A DNA stretch of 64,000 bases from Isoetes taiwanensis (taxonomy: Eukaryota; Streptophyta; Lycopodiopsida; Isoetales; Isoetaceae), in contig JAJEKV010000070.1 of the NCBI GenBank assembly GCA_021234155.1, positions 4,804,754-4,868,753 on the forward strand, written 5' to 3'. Of the stretch, positions 53,573 to 63,881 are shown in pieces; the stretch's first letter is position 1; every line of letters begins with the position of its first letter. The notes beneath the pieces were generated by a model. That model saw nothing but the letters and a program-made list of their open reading frames with translations. It searched no databases and was not told the DNA's origin. The position numbers and the translations under genes are program-made.

Positions 53573-55440
53573 TGTTATATGCCTTAAGTCCATTAGTGCA
53601 CGAGAGCCTTCTAATTTGAATGGCGATCATGATGCATCAAGAGGCAGATTTATTGCACGACTTACCAACCATATGATTGGTCATGCTTTTATCTCTTAAG
53701 GGAAAGGGTAAATGAAAAGGGGAAAAGGAAAAAGTGGAAAGAGAGAATGTGAAGGGCAAAAAGGCATGGGGAAAAGGCAAAAGGGTAAAAAAGGAAAAGG
53801 GTCGGGATAAGAGAAGAGAAAAGGCATGGAAAAGTCCACTTTCTAAAAAGAAGGGAACACAGGAAAAGGGCTCCGAGGAAGGAGGAAGAGATAAAGTGGA
53901 TTAAAGGTAAATGGAAAGGGCATGAAAAAAAAAAAAAAAGCCAAAAGGTTAAAAAAAAAAGAAAATTAAGGAGAAAAAAAAAATGGAAAAGGGCAGGAAA
54001 AAAAAAGCATGGGAAAAGGAAGGAGCATGGGAAAAGGTAAAAAAAGAAGGAAAAAGGAAGGGACAAATGACATATAAGAAAAAAAAAAAAAAAACATTTG
54101 ATCCATCAAAGGGAAGGGAAAAAAATGCATCAAAAAATGAAATATCCAAGAGTGAAAGGTTGGAAAAAATCATTGAAGAAAAAGGATGGGGATGGGACTC
54201 AAAAGAAAAAGGGGCATAGAAAAAGGATTAGTGAGAAGAAAAAAAAAAAGGAAAAGGGAAAAAGGGAAAAGGGAACCTAGGTAAAAGGTCACAAAGAGGA
54301 AAAAAATTGAGATCTAAGCGAGAAAAGGGAAGGGGAAGGGCATGAGAGAAAAGGGGAAGAGGAAAATGGTGAAGAAAGGGAAAAAAAAAAAAAAAAAAAA
54401 AAAGCCAAGTAGAAGATTTTTAACAAAAAGGAATGGGGTATAGGAAATAAGAAAAAGAAAAACCCTATGAATAAAATTATGGAAATAAGAGAAAAAAAAT
54501 GTGCTTTGCATGGAAGAGGAAAAAAGACCTGGCAAAACAGGAAAATGCCGGAAAAGAAAAAAAATCCATCAAAAAAAACAACGGAAAAAAAAAAAAAAGA
54601 AGGTTTAAAAGGGAAAGGAAAAAATTCCCTCATTTCTTTTTGCAAAAAGAAAAAGGAAAAAAAAAAACAAGAGGGTTGAAAAGAAGTCAAATCTTCCTAG
54701 GAAAGTACAAGGAAAAGAAAAATTTAATAGAAAAGAAGATCAAAGGGTATAATCAGGGCCTGGGAAAAGGGAAATGGAAAAGAAAAAAAAAAAAAAACAT
54801 TAAAGGAACTCAAGAAAATGGAAAACTAAACGGGTTCTATAGTGAAAAATGGAAAAGGGGAAGAAAAAAAGGGAACATGGAAAAGGAAAAGAGGAAAAGG
54901 GTTCACCTGGAAAAATGAAACTCCCTTTCTTTTTGAAAAAAAGGTAAAGCATTGGGACTCGGGAGGGAATCTCTTGAAAAATGGAAGTCAAATGGCTTAT
55001 CCATTAAAAAGAGAAAAGAGTGGAAAATTTGAGGAATCAACAAAAATAGGCATGGAAAAATCCATAAAAAGAGAAAATGGTTTTAAAAAAAGATAAGACA
55101 TGGAAAAAAGACCTCCAAAAAAGGAGGCATAAAAAAAAAAAGCCCGGAAGGGAAAAGGGCAAAAGAAAAAAAAAAAGAGGGAAAAGACCTCAAGGATCAA
55201 AAACATAAGGGAAAAAGGTTATCCACTTTCTTTTTGCAAGGAAAGGAATGGGAAAACAAAAAACATGTGTGATCTCTTGATTAGAAAAAAAATGCCTTAA
55301 AAAAAAAAAAAAAAATAAGAAAAAATGAAATTTGATTTGAAAATCAAAATATAAAGGAAAAGGGATAGGGCTTTTCTCCATCCCAAAGCAATCCATATTC
55401 TGAGTCAATGATCTTCCTTTTTTAATATTACTCTAACCAA
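53573..55440 (+). mobile_element. Purine-rich Helitron mixed with tRNA-unit text
   Basis: From 53640 to 55380 the sequence follows the 6198-8065 Helitron step by step (GATTTATTGCACGACTTACC, then the purine array, then GGGATAGGGCTTTTCTC). Interspersed are pieces of a tRNA unit in correct T1-A1-T2-A2 order: CTCTTG..GAAGTCAAATGGCTTATCC near 54970, GACCTCC near 55110, TCTCTTGATTAG near 55271 and AATTTGATTTGAAAATCAA near 55328. The 3' hairpin and CTAG are absent and the host tail resumes directly. It reads like a consensus of two alleles or paralogues, one with and one without the Helitron. Confidence 0.6.
53695..55370 (+). repeat. Purine-rich array, interrupted
   Basis: Same words as 6340-7990, diluted with non-purine bases from tRNA-unit text and with long A homopolymers, for example around 54387-54405. 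Minus-strand frames here are not genes. Confidence 0.85.
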
Positions 55441-55815
55441 TTGAGATATAAGCCAAAAAGTTACTACTAGTAGTCAAAGCCACGTCTTATGGGCAAGAAA
55501 AGATAAATGATAGATCTTTGTAAATGAGTAGATATCCAAGATAATTGAATCTAAACAATCATTCTCACGTCGGTCTCTTGCTATAGCAATATGTAGATGA
55601 GGTCACGAGTCAATTGCCACTTAAACGGAAAAAAAATTAGTAGTGAAGAACACATCGTAATGCATGTTGCCAAATATCAAGAGAAGCATTATTGCCAAAT
55701 ATCAAGAGAAGCATTATTGGGTAAAACAACCAAGTACAAGTCACTTCTTCCTAGCATATCAATAAAGACATTTGATGCGTTTAGAAATGAAACTCCTTGC
55801 AGGCCATTATCACTT

Positions 55816-55889
55816 TGCTTTCATTGAGAGTCGAACTCAAGACCTCCCGCTTACTAAACGGGTGCTCTAACCAACTGAGCTACAAAAGC
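55816..55889 (-). tRNA. tRNA-Thr(AGU), reference form
   Basis: T1 of unit 55441, exact match. The spacer before it carries a small duplication of CAAATATCAAGAGAAGCATT. Confidence 0.88.
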
Positions 55890-55947
55890 TTCAACACCTC
55901 AGCTTAAAACAAAGTATTATTACTTTCACCTCCACTTTCTTTTTGCA

Positions 55948-56020
55948 CACTCTCGATGGGACTCGAACCCACAATCTCTTGATTAGAAGTCAAATGCCTT
56001 ATCCATTAGGCCACGAGAGC
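55948..56020 (-). tRNA. tRNA-Arg(UCU), reference form
   Basis: A1 of unit 55441, exact match. Confidence 0.87.
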
Positions 56021-56097
56021 CTTCCAACTTTGATTTGATAATCAACATTATAATCACAAGACCTATCCATAGGAGTACCGCGGCTTACGTTTAAATA

Positions 56098-56177
56098 TGC
56101 TTTTCATTTGAGAGTCGAACTCAAGACCTCCAAAAAAAAAGACTAAGCGGGTGCTCTAAACAATGAGCTACAAAAGC
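56098..56177 (-). pseudogene. tRNA-Thr, T2, A-run in anticodon arm
   Basis: CTCCAAAAAAAAAGACTAAGCGGG replaces the anticodon arm, so no stem or normal loop can form. Confidence 0.7.
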
Positions 56178-56233
56178 TTCAACACCTCAGATTATAACAA
56201 CATATATCACTTTCACCTCCACTTTCTTTTGCA

Positions 56234-56305
56234 CACTCTCGATGGGACTCGAACCCACAATCTCTTGATTAGAAGTCAAATGCCTTATCCATTAGGCCCA
56301 CGAGC
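56234..56305 (-). pseudogene. tRNA-Arg, 5' acceptor lesion
   Basis: 72 nt; GGCCCACGAGCC replaces GGCCACGAGAGCC. Anticodon and T arms are reference. Confidence 0.62.
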
Positions 56306-56745
56306 CTTGCAATTTTGATTTGATAATCAACAATATAATCCGCAAGAACCAAGCCATATGAGTGCATCTTCCTTTTAATATTACCTAACCAATTGAGATA
56401 TAAGCCAAAAGTTACTACTAGTAGTCAAAGCCACGTCTTATGGGCAAGAAAAGATAAGCGATAGATCTTTGTAAATGAGTAGATATCAAGATAATTGAAT
56501 CTAAACAATCATTCTCACGTCGGTCTCTTGCTATAGCAATATGTAGATGAGGTCCGCGAGTCAATTGCCATAAACGAAAAAAAAAAAAATTAGTAGTGAA
56601 GAACACATCGTAATGCATGTTGCCAAATATCAAGAGAAGCATTATTGGGTAAAACAACCAAGTACAAGTCACTTCTTCCTAGCATATCAATAAAGAGACA
56701 TTTGATGCATTTAGAAATGAAACTCCTTGCAAGCCATTATCACTT

Positions 56746-56821
56746 TGCTTTCATTGAGAGTCGAACTCAAGACCTCCAGCTTACTAAGCGGGTGCTCTAA
56801 CCAAGCCCGAGCTACAAAAGC
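56746..56821 (-). pseudogene. tRNA-Thr, T1, variant
   Basis: 76 nt with CTCCAGC and CAAGCCCGAGC. T arm normal, D arm disrupted by two extra bases. Confidence 0.6.
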
Positions 56822-56935
56822 TTCAACACCTCAATTTAAAACAAAATATTATTACTTTCACCTCCACTTTCTTTTTGCACTTTGGGACTTTCACAATCTC
56901 TTGACTATTAATCTTAAAAGTACTTTCTTTTTGCA

Positions 56936-57008
56936 CACTCTCGATGGGACTCGAACCCAAATCTCTTGATTAGAAATCAAATGCCTTATCCATTGACCCA
57001 CGATGAGC
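56936..57008 (-). pseudogene. tRNA-Arg, degenerate
   Basis: One base lost at GAACCCAAATC, one substitution at AGAAATCAA, and the 5' end reads CCATTGACCCACGATGAGC. A scrambled partial copy precedes it at 56880-56920, and 57009-57150 is jumbled unit text without a gene. Confidence 0.65.
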
Positions 57009-57158
57009 CTTTGCCAAAGGGCAAAAAAAAAATTGATTTGCATGTTGGGATAATCAACAAAGCTTATTGATTAATCAACCAAGACCTATCCATTCTTCCT
57101 AGCATATCAATAAAGATTTTGATAATCAACAATAATTAAACCTATCCATTTATCACTT

Positions 57159-57232
57159 TGCTTTTCATTGAGAGTCGAACTCAAGACCTCCAGCTTACTA
57201 AGCGGGTGCTCTAAACAATGAGCTACAAAAGC
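57159..57232 (-). pseudogene. tRNA-Thr, T2
   Basis: 74 nt; acceptor and T arm near T1 form (TTTTCATTGAGAGTCGAAC), D-loop deletion, CCAGC in the anticodon stem. It may be a T1/T2 recombinant. Confidence 0.58.
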
Positions 57233-57290
57233 TTCAACACCTCAGTTATAACAACATATATCACTTTCACCTCCACTTTCTTTTTTTGCA

Positions 57291-57363
57291 CACTCTCGAT
57301 GGGACTCGAACCCACAATCTCTTGATTAGAAGTCAAATGCCTTATCCATTAGGCCACGAGAGC
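57291..57363 (-). tRNA. tRNA-Arg(UCU), reference form
   Basis: A2 of unit 56393, exact match despite the scrambled sequence before it. Confidence 0.87.
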
Positions 57364-57791
57364 CTTGCAATTTTGATTTGATAATCAACAATATAATCCA
57401 CGAGAACCAAGCCATATGATGCGCATCTTCCTTTTAATATTACCTAACCAATTGAGATATAAGCCAAAAGTTACTACTAGTAGTCAAAGCCCGTCTTATG
57501 GGCAAGAAAAGATAAGCGATAGATCACGTAAATGAGTAGATATCCAAGATAATTGAATCTAAACAATCATTCTCCACGTCGGTCTCTTGCTATAGCAATA
57601 TGTAGATGAGGTCCTTTGCCATAAATGAAAAAAAAAAGTAGTGAAGAACACATCATTAATGCATGTTGCCAAATATCAAAGAGAAAGCATTATTGGGTAA
57701 AACAACCAAGTACAAGTCACTTCTTCCTAGCATATCAATAAAAGACATTTGATGCATTTAGAAATGAAACTCCTTGCAGCCATTATCACTT

Positions 57792-57880
57792 TGCTTTCAT
57801 TGAGAATCGAACTCAAGACCTCCAGCTTACTTTCATTGAAAAGGGAAAGCGGTTGCTCTAACCAACTGAGCTACAAAAGC
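57792..57880 (-). pseudogene. tRNA-Thr, T1, interrupted
   Basis: 89 nt: TTTCATTGAAAAGGGAAAGC is inserted in the anticodon arm; part of it repeats the gene's own end. Confidence 0.7.
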
Positions 57881-57936
57881 TTCAACACCTCAGTTTAAAA
57901 CAAAGTTATTACTTTCACCTCCACTTTCTTTTTGCA

Positions 57937-58009
57937 CACTCTCGATGGGACTCGAACCCACAATCTCTTGATTAGAAGTCAAATGCCTTATCCATTAGGC
58001 CACGAGAGC
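57937..58009 (-). tRNA. tRNA-Arg(UCU), reference form
   Basis: A1 of unit 57452, exact match. Confidence 0.87.
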
Positions 58010-58093
58010 CTTCCAAATTTGATTTGATAATCAACAATATAATCACAAGACCTATCCATAGGGAGTATGGAAAAAATATGCTTTCTAAAAATA

Positions 58094-58174
58094 TGCTTTT
58101 ACCAATTGAGATATAAACAACTTCTAGACCTCCGCTTACTAAGCGGGTGCTCTAAACAACTGAGCTACAAAAGC
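58094..58174 (-). pseudogene. tRNA-Thr, T2, mixed with unit-start text
   Basis: ACCAATTGAGATATAAACAA, which belongs to the unit start, replaces the T arm. Anticodon and D arms are present. Confidence 0.68.
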
Positions 58175-58231
58175 TTCAACACCTCAGTTTAAAACAAAAT
58201 TTATTACTTTCACCTCCACTTTCTTTTTGCA

Positions 58232-58304
58232 CACTCTCGATGGGACTCGAACCCACAATCTCTTGATTAGAAGTCAAATGCCTTATCCATTAGGCCACGA
58301 GAGC
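58232..58304 (-). tRNA. tRNA-Arg(UCU), reference form
   Basis: A2 of unit 57452, exact match; the text before it is of the A1 type (CAGTTTAAAACAAAATTTATT). Confidence 0.87.
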
Positions 58305-58746
58305 CTTGCAATTTTGATTTGATAATCAACAATATAATCCTGAAACCAAGCCATATGATGCATCATCTTCCTTTTAATATTACCTAACCAATTGAGATAT
58401 AAGCCAAAAAGTTACTACTACTAGTCAAAGCCCGTCTTATGGGCAAAAAAGATAAGCGATAGATCATTGTAAATGAGTAGATATCAAGATAATTGAATCT
58501 AAACAATCATTCTCCAAAGTCGGTCTCTTGCTATAGCAATATGTAGATGAGGTCGCGAGTCAATTGCCATAAATGAAAAAAAAAAAATTAGTAGTGAAGA
58601 ACACATCGTAATGCATGTTGCCAAATATCAAGAAGAAGCATTATTGGGTAAAACAACCAAGTACAAGTCACTTCTTCCTAGCATATCAATAAAAAGAGAT
58701 TTGATGCGTTTAGAAATGAAACTCCTTGCGAAGGCCATTATCACTT

Positions 58747-58824
58747 TGCTTTCATTGAGAGTCGAACTCAAGACCTCCCTTACTTACTAAGCGGGTGCTC
58801 TAACCAAGCCCGAGCTACAAAAGC
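58747..58824 (-). pseudogene. tRNA-Thr, T1, variant
   Basis: 78 nt with CTCCCTTACTTACTAAGCGGG in the anticodon arm and CAAGCCCGAGC in the D arm. Confidence 0.62.
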
Positions 58825-58880
58825 TTCAACACCTCAGTTTAAAACAAAGTTATTACTTTCACCTCCACTTTCTTTTTGCA

Positions 58881-58953
58881 CACTCTCGATGGGACTCGAA
58901 CCCACAATCTCTTGATTAGAAGTCAAATGCCTTATCCATTAGGCCACGAGAGC
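58881..58953 (-). tRNA. tRNA-Arg(UCU), reference form
   Basis: A1 of unit 58392, exact match. Confidence 0.87.
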
Positions 58954-59032
58954 CTTCCAATTTTGATTTGATAATCAACAATATAATCACAAGACCTATC
59001 CATAGGATTACTACGGCTTTTCCGTTTAAATA

Positions 59033-59108
59033 TGCTTTTCGGTTTGAGAGTCGAACTCAAGACCTCCAGCTTACTAAGCGGGTGCTCTAAACAATGAGCT
59101 ACCAAAGC
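59033..59108 (-). pseudogene. tRNA-Thr, T2
   Basis: 76 nt; acceptor TTTTCGGTTTGAG, CCAGC in the anticodon stem, D-loop deletion. Confidence 0.6.
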
Positions 59109-59166
59109 TTCAACACCTCAGATTATAACAACATATATCACTTTCACCTCCACTTTCTTTTTTGCA

Positions 59167-59239
59167 CACTCTCGATGGGACTCGAACCCACAATCTCTTG
59201 ATTAGAAGTCAAATGCCTTATCCATTAGGCCACGAGAGC
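59167..59239 (-). tRNA. tRNA-Arg(UCU), reference form
   Basis: A2 of unit 58392, exact match. Confidence 0.87.
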
Positions 59240-59672
59240 CTTGCAATTTTGATTTGATAATCAACAATATAATCACAGAACCAAGCCATATGAGTACGCA
59301 TCTTCCTTTTAATATTACCTAACCAATTGAGATATAAGCCAAAAGTTACTACTAGTAGTCAAAGCCACGTCTTATGGGCAAGAAAAAGATAAGCGATAGA
59401 TCAAAAATGAGTAGATATCCAAGATAATTGAATCTAAACAATCATTCTCCGTCGGTCTCTTGCTATAGCAATATGTAGATGAGGTCACGAGTCAATTGCC
59501 ATAAAGCGAAAAAAAAATAGTAGTGAAAAGAACACATCGTAATGCATGTTGCCAAATATCAAGAGAAGCATTATTGGGTAAAACAACCAAGTACAAGTCA
59601 CTTCTTCCTAGCATATCAATAAAGAGATTTGATGCGTTTAGAAATGAAACTCCTTGCAGGCCATTATCACTT

Positions 59673-59746
59673 TGCTTTCATTGAGAGTCGAACTCAAGAC
59701 CTCCCACTTACTAAACGGGTGCTCTAACCAACTGAGCTACAAAAGC
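59673..59746 (-). tRNA. tRNA-Thr(AGU), one substitution
   Basis: CCCACTTACT replaces CCCGCTTACT, so one anticodon-stem pair becomes G-U; the cloverleaf and both boxes are intact. Confidence 0.8.
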
Positions 59747-59804
59747 TTCAACACCTCAATTTAAAACAAAGTATTATTACTTTCACCTCCACTTTCTTTT
59801 TGCA

Positions 59805-59877
59805 CACTCTCGATGGGACTCGAACCCACAATCTCTTGATTAGAAGTCAAATGCCTTATCCATTAGGCCACGAGAGC
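59805..59877 (-). tRNA. tRNA-Arg(UCU), reference form
   Basis: A1 of unit 59327, exact match. Confidence 0.87.
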
Positions 59878-59951
59878 CTTCCAATTTTGATTTGATAATC
59901 AACACTATAATCACAAGACTTATCCATAGGAATTACGGCTACGTTTAAATA

Positions 59952-60036
59952 TGCTTTTTGCGGGACTGAACCCACAAGTCGAACTCAAGACCTCCAACTT
60001 ACTAAGCGGGTGCTCTAAACAATGAGCTACCAAAGC
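59952..60036 (-). pseudogene. tRNA-Thr, T2, with Arg-type insert
   Basis: GCGGGACTGAACCCACAAG, which mirrors the Arg T arm (GGGACTCGAACCCACAA), sits in the acceptor/T-arm region: a Thr/Arg hybrid. Confidence 0.68.
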
Positions 60037-60097
60037 TTCAACACCTCAAAAATGATTATAACAACATATATGACTTTCACCTCCACTTTCTTTTGCA

Positions 60098-60170
60098 CAC
60101 TCTCGATGGGACTCGAACCCACAATCTCTTGATTAGAAGTCAAATGCCTTATCCATTAGGCCACGAGAGC
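60098..60170 (-). tRNA. tRNA-Arg(UCU), reference form
   Basis: A2 of unit 59327, exact match. Confidence 0.87.
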
Positions 60171-60578
60171 CTTGCAATTTTGATTTGATAATCAACAATA
60201 TAATCAGAGAACCAAGCCATATGAGTACGCATCTTCCTTTTAATATTACCTAACCAATTGAGATATAAGCCAAAAGTTACTACTAGTAGTCAAAGCCCGT
60301 CTCTTATGGCAAGAAAAAAGATAAGCGATAGATCTTTGTAAATGAGTAGATATCAAGATAATTGAATCTAAACAATCATTCTCCGCGTCGGTCTCTTGCT
60401 ATGGCAATATGTAGATGAGGTCACGAGTCAATTGCCAACACATCGTAATGCATGTTGCCAAATATCAAGAGAAGCATTATTGGGTAAAACAACCAAGTAC
60501 AAGTCACTTCTTCCTAGCATATCAATAAAGAGATTTGATGCGTTTAGAAATGAAACTCCTTGCAAGCCATTATCACTT

Positions 60579-60637
60579 TGCTTTCATTGAGAGTCGAACT
60601 CAAGACCTCCCGCTTACTAAACGGGAGCTACAAAAGC
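60579..60637 (-). pseudogene. tRNA-Thr, T1, D arm deleted
   Basis: AAACGGGAGCTAC joins the anticodon stem to the end of the D stem, a clean 15-nt loss. The spacer of this unit also lacks its A-run. Confidence 0.72.
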
Positions 60638-60693
60638 TTCAACACCTCAGTTTAAAACAAAGTTATTACTTTCACCTCCACTTTCTTTTTGCA

Positions 60694-60766
60694 CACTCTC
60701 GATGGGACTCGAACCCACAATCTCTTGATTAGAAGTCAAATGCCTTATCCATTAGGCCACGAGAGC
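60694..60766 (-). tRNA. tRNA-Arg(UCU), reference form
   Basis: A1 of unit 60258, exact match. Confidence 0.87.
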
Positions 60767-60842
60767 CTTCCAACTTTGTTTTGATAATCAACACTATAAT
60801 CACAAGACCTATCCATAGGATTACCACATTTTCGTTTAAATA

Positions 60843-60917
60843 TGCTTTTGAGATGAGAGTCGAACTCAAGACCTCCAACTTACTAAGCGGGTGCTCTAAA
60901 CAATGAGCTACCAAAGC
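60843..60917 (-). pseudogene. tRNA-Thr, T2
   Basis: 75 nt; CTCCAACTTACTAAGCGGG weakens the anticodon stem and the D-loop deletion is present. Confidence 0.6.
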
Positions 60918-60974
60918 TTCAACACCTCAATCTTATAACAACATATATCACTTTCACCTCCACTTTCTTTTGCA

Positions 60975-61047
60975 CACTCTCGATGGGACTCGAACCCACA
61001 ATCTCTTGATTAGAAGTCAAATGCCTTATCCATTAGGCCACGAGAGC
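60975..61047 (-). tRNA. tRNA-Arg(UCU), reference form
   Basis: A2 of unit 60258, exact match. Confidence 0.87.
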
Positions 61048-61489
61048 CTTGCAATTTTGATTTGATAATCAACAATATAATCACAGAACCAAGCCATATG
61101 AGTACGCATCTTCCTTTTAATATTACCTAACCAATTGAGATATAAGCCAAAAGTTACTACTAGTAGTCAAAGCCACGTCTTATGGGCAAGAAAAGATAAA
61201 TGATAGATCTCAAAATGTAAATGAGTAGATATCCAAGATAATTGAATCTAAACAATCATTCTCCGCGTCGGTCTCTTGCTATAGCAATATGTAGATGAGG
61301 TCCGCGAGTCAATTGCCATAAACGAAAAAAAAAAATTAGTAGTGAAGAACACATCGTAATGCATGTTGCCAAATATCAAGAGAAGCATTATTGGGTAAAA
61401 CAACCAAGTACAAGTCACTTCTTCCTAGCATATCAATAAAGAGATTTGATGCATTTAGAAATGAAACTCCTTGCAGGCCATTATCACTT

Positions 61490-61565
61490 TGCTTTCATTG
61501 AGAGTCGAACTCAAGACCTCCAAAACACTAAGCGGGTGCTCTAACCAAGCCCGAGCTACAAAAGC
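61490..61565 (-). pseudogene. tRNA-Thr, T1, anticodon arm altered
   Basis: CTCCAAAACACTAAGCGGG changes stem and loop, so no AGT anticodon is read; D arm has CAAGCCCGAGC. Confidence 0.65.
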
Positions 61566-61623
61566 TTCAACACCTCAGTTTAAAACAAATTATTATCACT
61601 TTCACCTCCACTTTCTTTTTGCA

Positions 61624-61696
61624 CACTCTCGATGGGACTCGAACCCACAATCTCTTGATTAGAAGTCAAATGCCTTATCCATTAGGCCACGAGAGC
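61624..61696 (-). tRNA. tRNA-Arg(UCU), reference form
   Basis: A1 of unit 61135, exact match. Confidence 0.87.
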
Positions 61697-61812
61697 CTTC
61701 CAACTTTGATTTGATAATCAACATTATAATCACAAGACCTATCCATAGGATAATCAATTACCGGGAGTTCCTTTTGATATTACCTAAACAATTGATTCTC
61801 TACGTTTAAATA

Positions 61813-61906
61813 TGCTTTTAAATTTGATATCCAATTGATAATTGAATCTCGAACTCAAGACCTCCAGCTTACTAAGCGGGTGCTCTAAACAATGAGCTAC
61901 CAAAGC
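61813..61906 (-). pseudogene. tRNA-Thr, T2, mixed with spacer text
   Basis: ATCCAATTGATAATTGAATC from unit spacer text is spliced into the acceptor/T-arm half. The preceding 61750-61800 is jumbled in the same way. Confidence 0.66.
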
Positions 61907-61962
61907 TTCAACACCTCAGTTATAACAACATATATCACTTTCACCTCCACTTTCTTTTTGCA

Positions 61963-62035
61963 CACTCTCGTTGGGACTCGAACCCACAATCTCTTGATTA
62001 GAAGTCAAATGCCTTATCCATTAGGCCACGAGAGC
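61963..62035 (-). tRNA. tRNA-Arg(UCU), one substitution
   Basis: Same A-to-T change (CTCGTTGGG) as 35710-35782, one T-stem mismatch. Confidence 0.7.
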
Positions 62036-62466
62036 CTTGCAATTTTGATTTGATAATCAACAATATAATCACAGAACCAAGCCATATGAGTATCTTCCTT
62101 TTAATATTACCTAACCAATTGAGATATAAGCCAAAAGTTACTACTAGTAGTCAAACCCACGTCTTATGGGCAAGAAAAGATAAACGATAGATGCCGTAAA
62201 TGAGTAGATATCCAAGATAATTGAATCTAAACAATCATTCTCACGTCGGTCTCTTGCTATAGCAATATGTAGATGAGGTCAAGAGTCAATTGCCACTTAA
62301 ACGAAAAAAAAATTAGTAGTGAAGAACACATCGTAATGCATGTTGCCAAATATCAAGAGAAGCATTATTGGGTAAAACAACCAAGTACAAGTCACTTCTT
62401 CCTAGCATATCAATAAAGAGATTTGATGCATTTAGAAATGAAACTCCTTGCAAGCCATTATCACTT

Positions 62467-62540
62467 TGCTTTCATTGAGAGTCGAACTCAAGACCTCCCG
62501 CTTACTAAACGGGTGCTCTAACCAACTGAGCTACAAAAGC
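62467..62540 (-). tRNA. tRNA-Thr(AGU), reference form
   Basis: T1 of unit 62119, exact match. Confidence 0.88.
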
Positions 62541-62596
62541 TTCAACACCTCAGTTTAAAACAAAGTTATTACTTTCACCTCCACTTTCTTTTTGCA

Positions 62597-62669
62597 CACT
62601 CTCGATGGGACTCGAACCCACAATCTCTTGATTAGAAGTCAAATGCCTTATCCATTAGGCCACGAGAGC
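62597..62669 (-). tRNA. tRNA-Arg(UCU), reference form
   Basis: A1 of unit 62119, exact match, 56 bp from T1. Confidence 0.87.
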
Positions 62670-62745
62670 CTTCCAACTTTGATTTGATAATCAACATTAT
62701 AATCACAAGACCTATCCATAGGAGTACCGCGGCTTAGTTTAAATA

Positions 62746-62820
62746 TGCTTTTATTTGAGAAAACGAACTCAAGACCTCCCGATTACTAAACGGGTGCTCT
62801 AAACAATGAGCTACCAAAGC
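62746..62820 (-). pseudogene. tRNA-Thr, T2
   Basis: 75 nt; GAGAAAACGAAC destroys the T stem, CCCGATTACT gives one anticodon-stem mismatch, D-loop deletion. Confidence 0.62.
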
Positions 62821-62876
62821 TTCAACACCTCAGATTATAACAACATATATCACTTTCACCTCCACTTTCTTTTGCA

Positions 62877-62949
62877 CACTCTCGATGGGACTCGAACCCA
62901 CAATCTCTTGATTAGAAGTCAAATGCCTTATCCATTAGGCCACGAGAGC
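62877..62949 (-). tRNA. tRNA-Arg(UCU), reference form
   Basis: A2 of unit 62119, exact match. Confidence 0.87.
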
Positions 62950-63389
62950 CTTGCAATTTTGATTTGATAATCAACAATATAATCACAGAACCAAGCCATA
63001 TGAGTACGCATCTTCCTTTTAATATTACCTAACCAATTGAGATATAAGCCAAAAGTTACTACTAGTAGTCAAAGCCACGTCTTATGGGCAAGAAAAGATA
63101 AGCGATAGATCTTCAGTAAATGAGTAGATATCAAGATAATTGAATCTAAACAATCATTCTCACGTTCGGTCTCTTGCTATAGCAATATGTAGATGAGGTC
63201 ACGAGTCAATTGCCATAAGCGAAAAAAAAAAAAAGTAGTGAAGAACACATCGTAATGCATGTTGCCAAATATCAAAGAGAAGCATTATTGGGTAAAACAA
63301 CCAAGTACAAGTCACTTCTTCCTAGCATATCAATAAAAAACATTTGATGCATTTAGAAATGAAACTCCTTGCACAAGCCATTATCACTT

Positions 63390-63467
63390 TGCTTTCATTG
63401 AGAATCGAACTCAAGACCTCCCCCGCTTACTAAGCGGGTGCTCTAACCAATCCCGAGCTACAAAAGC
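63390..63467 (-). pseudogene. tRNA-Thr, T1, variant
   Basis: 78 nt; GAGAATCGAAC in the T arm, CCCCCGCTT before the anticodon stem and CAATCCCGAGC in the D arm. Confidence 0.62.
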
Positions 63468-63525
63468 TTCAACACCTCGGTTTAAAACAAAGTATTATTA
63501 CTTTCACCTCCACTTTCTTTTTGCA

Positions 63526-63598
63526 CACTCTCGATGGGACTCGAACCCACAATCTCTTGATTAGAAGTCAAATGCCTTATCCATTAGGCCACGAGAGC
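63526..63598 (-). tRNA. tRNA-Arg(UCU), reference form
   Basis: A1 of unit 63037, exact match; the last intact tRNA in the window. Confidence 0.87.
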
Positions 63599-63673
63599 CT
63601 TCCAACTTTGTTTTGATAATCAACATTATAATCACAAGACCTATCCTATAGGTAATTAATAGTTTCTTTAAAT

Positions 63674-63754
63674 ATGCTTTTCCGAGCATCAACTTCCTCC
63701 ATGCTTATAAAAATAAAGGTGCTCTAAACAAGTAGACCCCAGAGCTACCAAAGC
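63674..63754 (-). pseudogene. tRNA-Thr T2 region, scrambled
   Basis: Only the ends (TGCTTTTCCG.. and GAGCTACCAAAGC) and GGTGCTCTAAACAA are recognisable; no anticodon. Confidence 0.6.
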
Positions 63755-63815
63755 TTCAACAACTCAACAAGTTATAACAACATATATCAAATTCACCTCC
63801 ACTTTCTTTTTGCAT

Positions 63816-63881
63816 AAAATGCCGGAATGTACCCTAAACAATTTCTTGATTAGATAGTCAAATGCCTTATCCATTAGGCCA
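63816..63881 (-). pseudogene. tRNA-Arg A2 region, scrambled
   Basis: AAATGCCTTATCCATTAGGCC is intact, but the T arm is replaced (GCCGGAATGTACCCTAAACA), the anticodon loop has an extra TA, and the 5' acceptor is missing. Confidence 0.65.
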
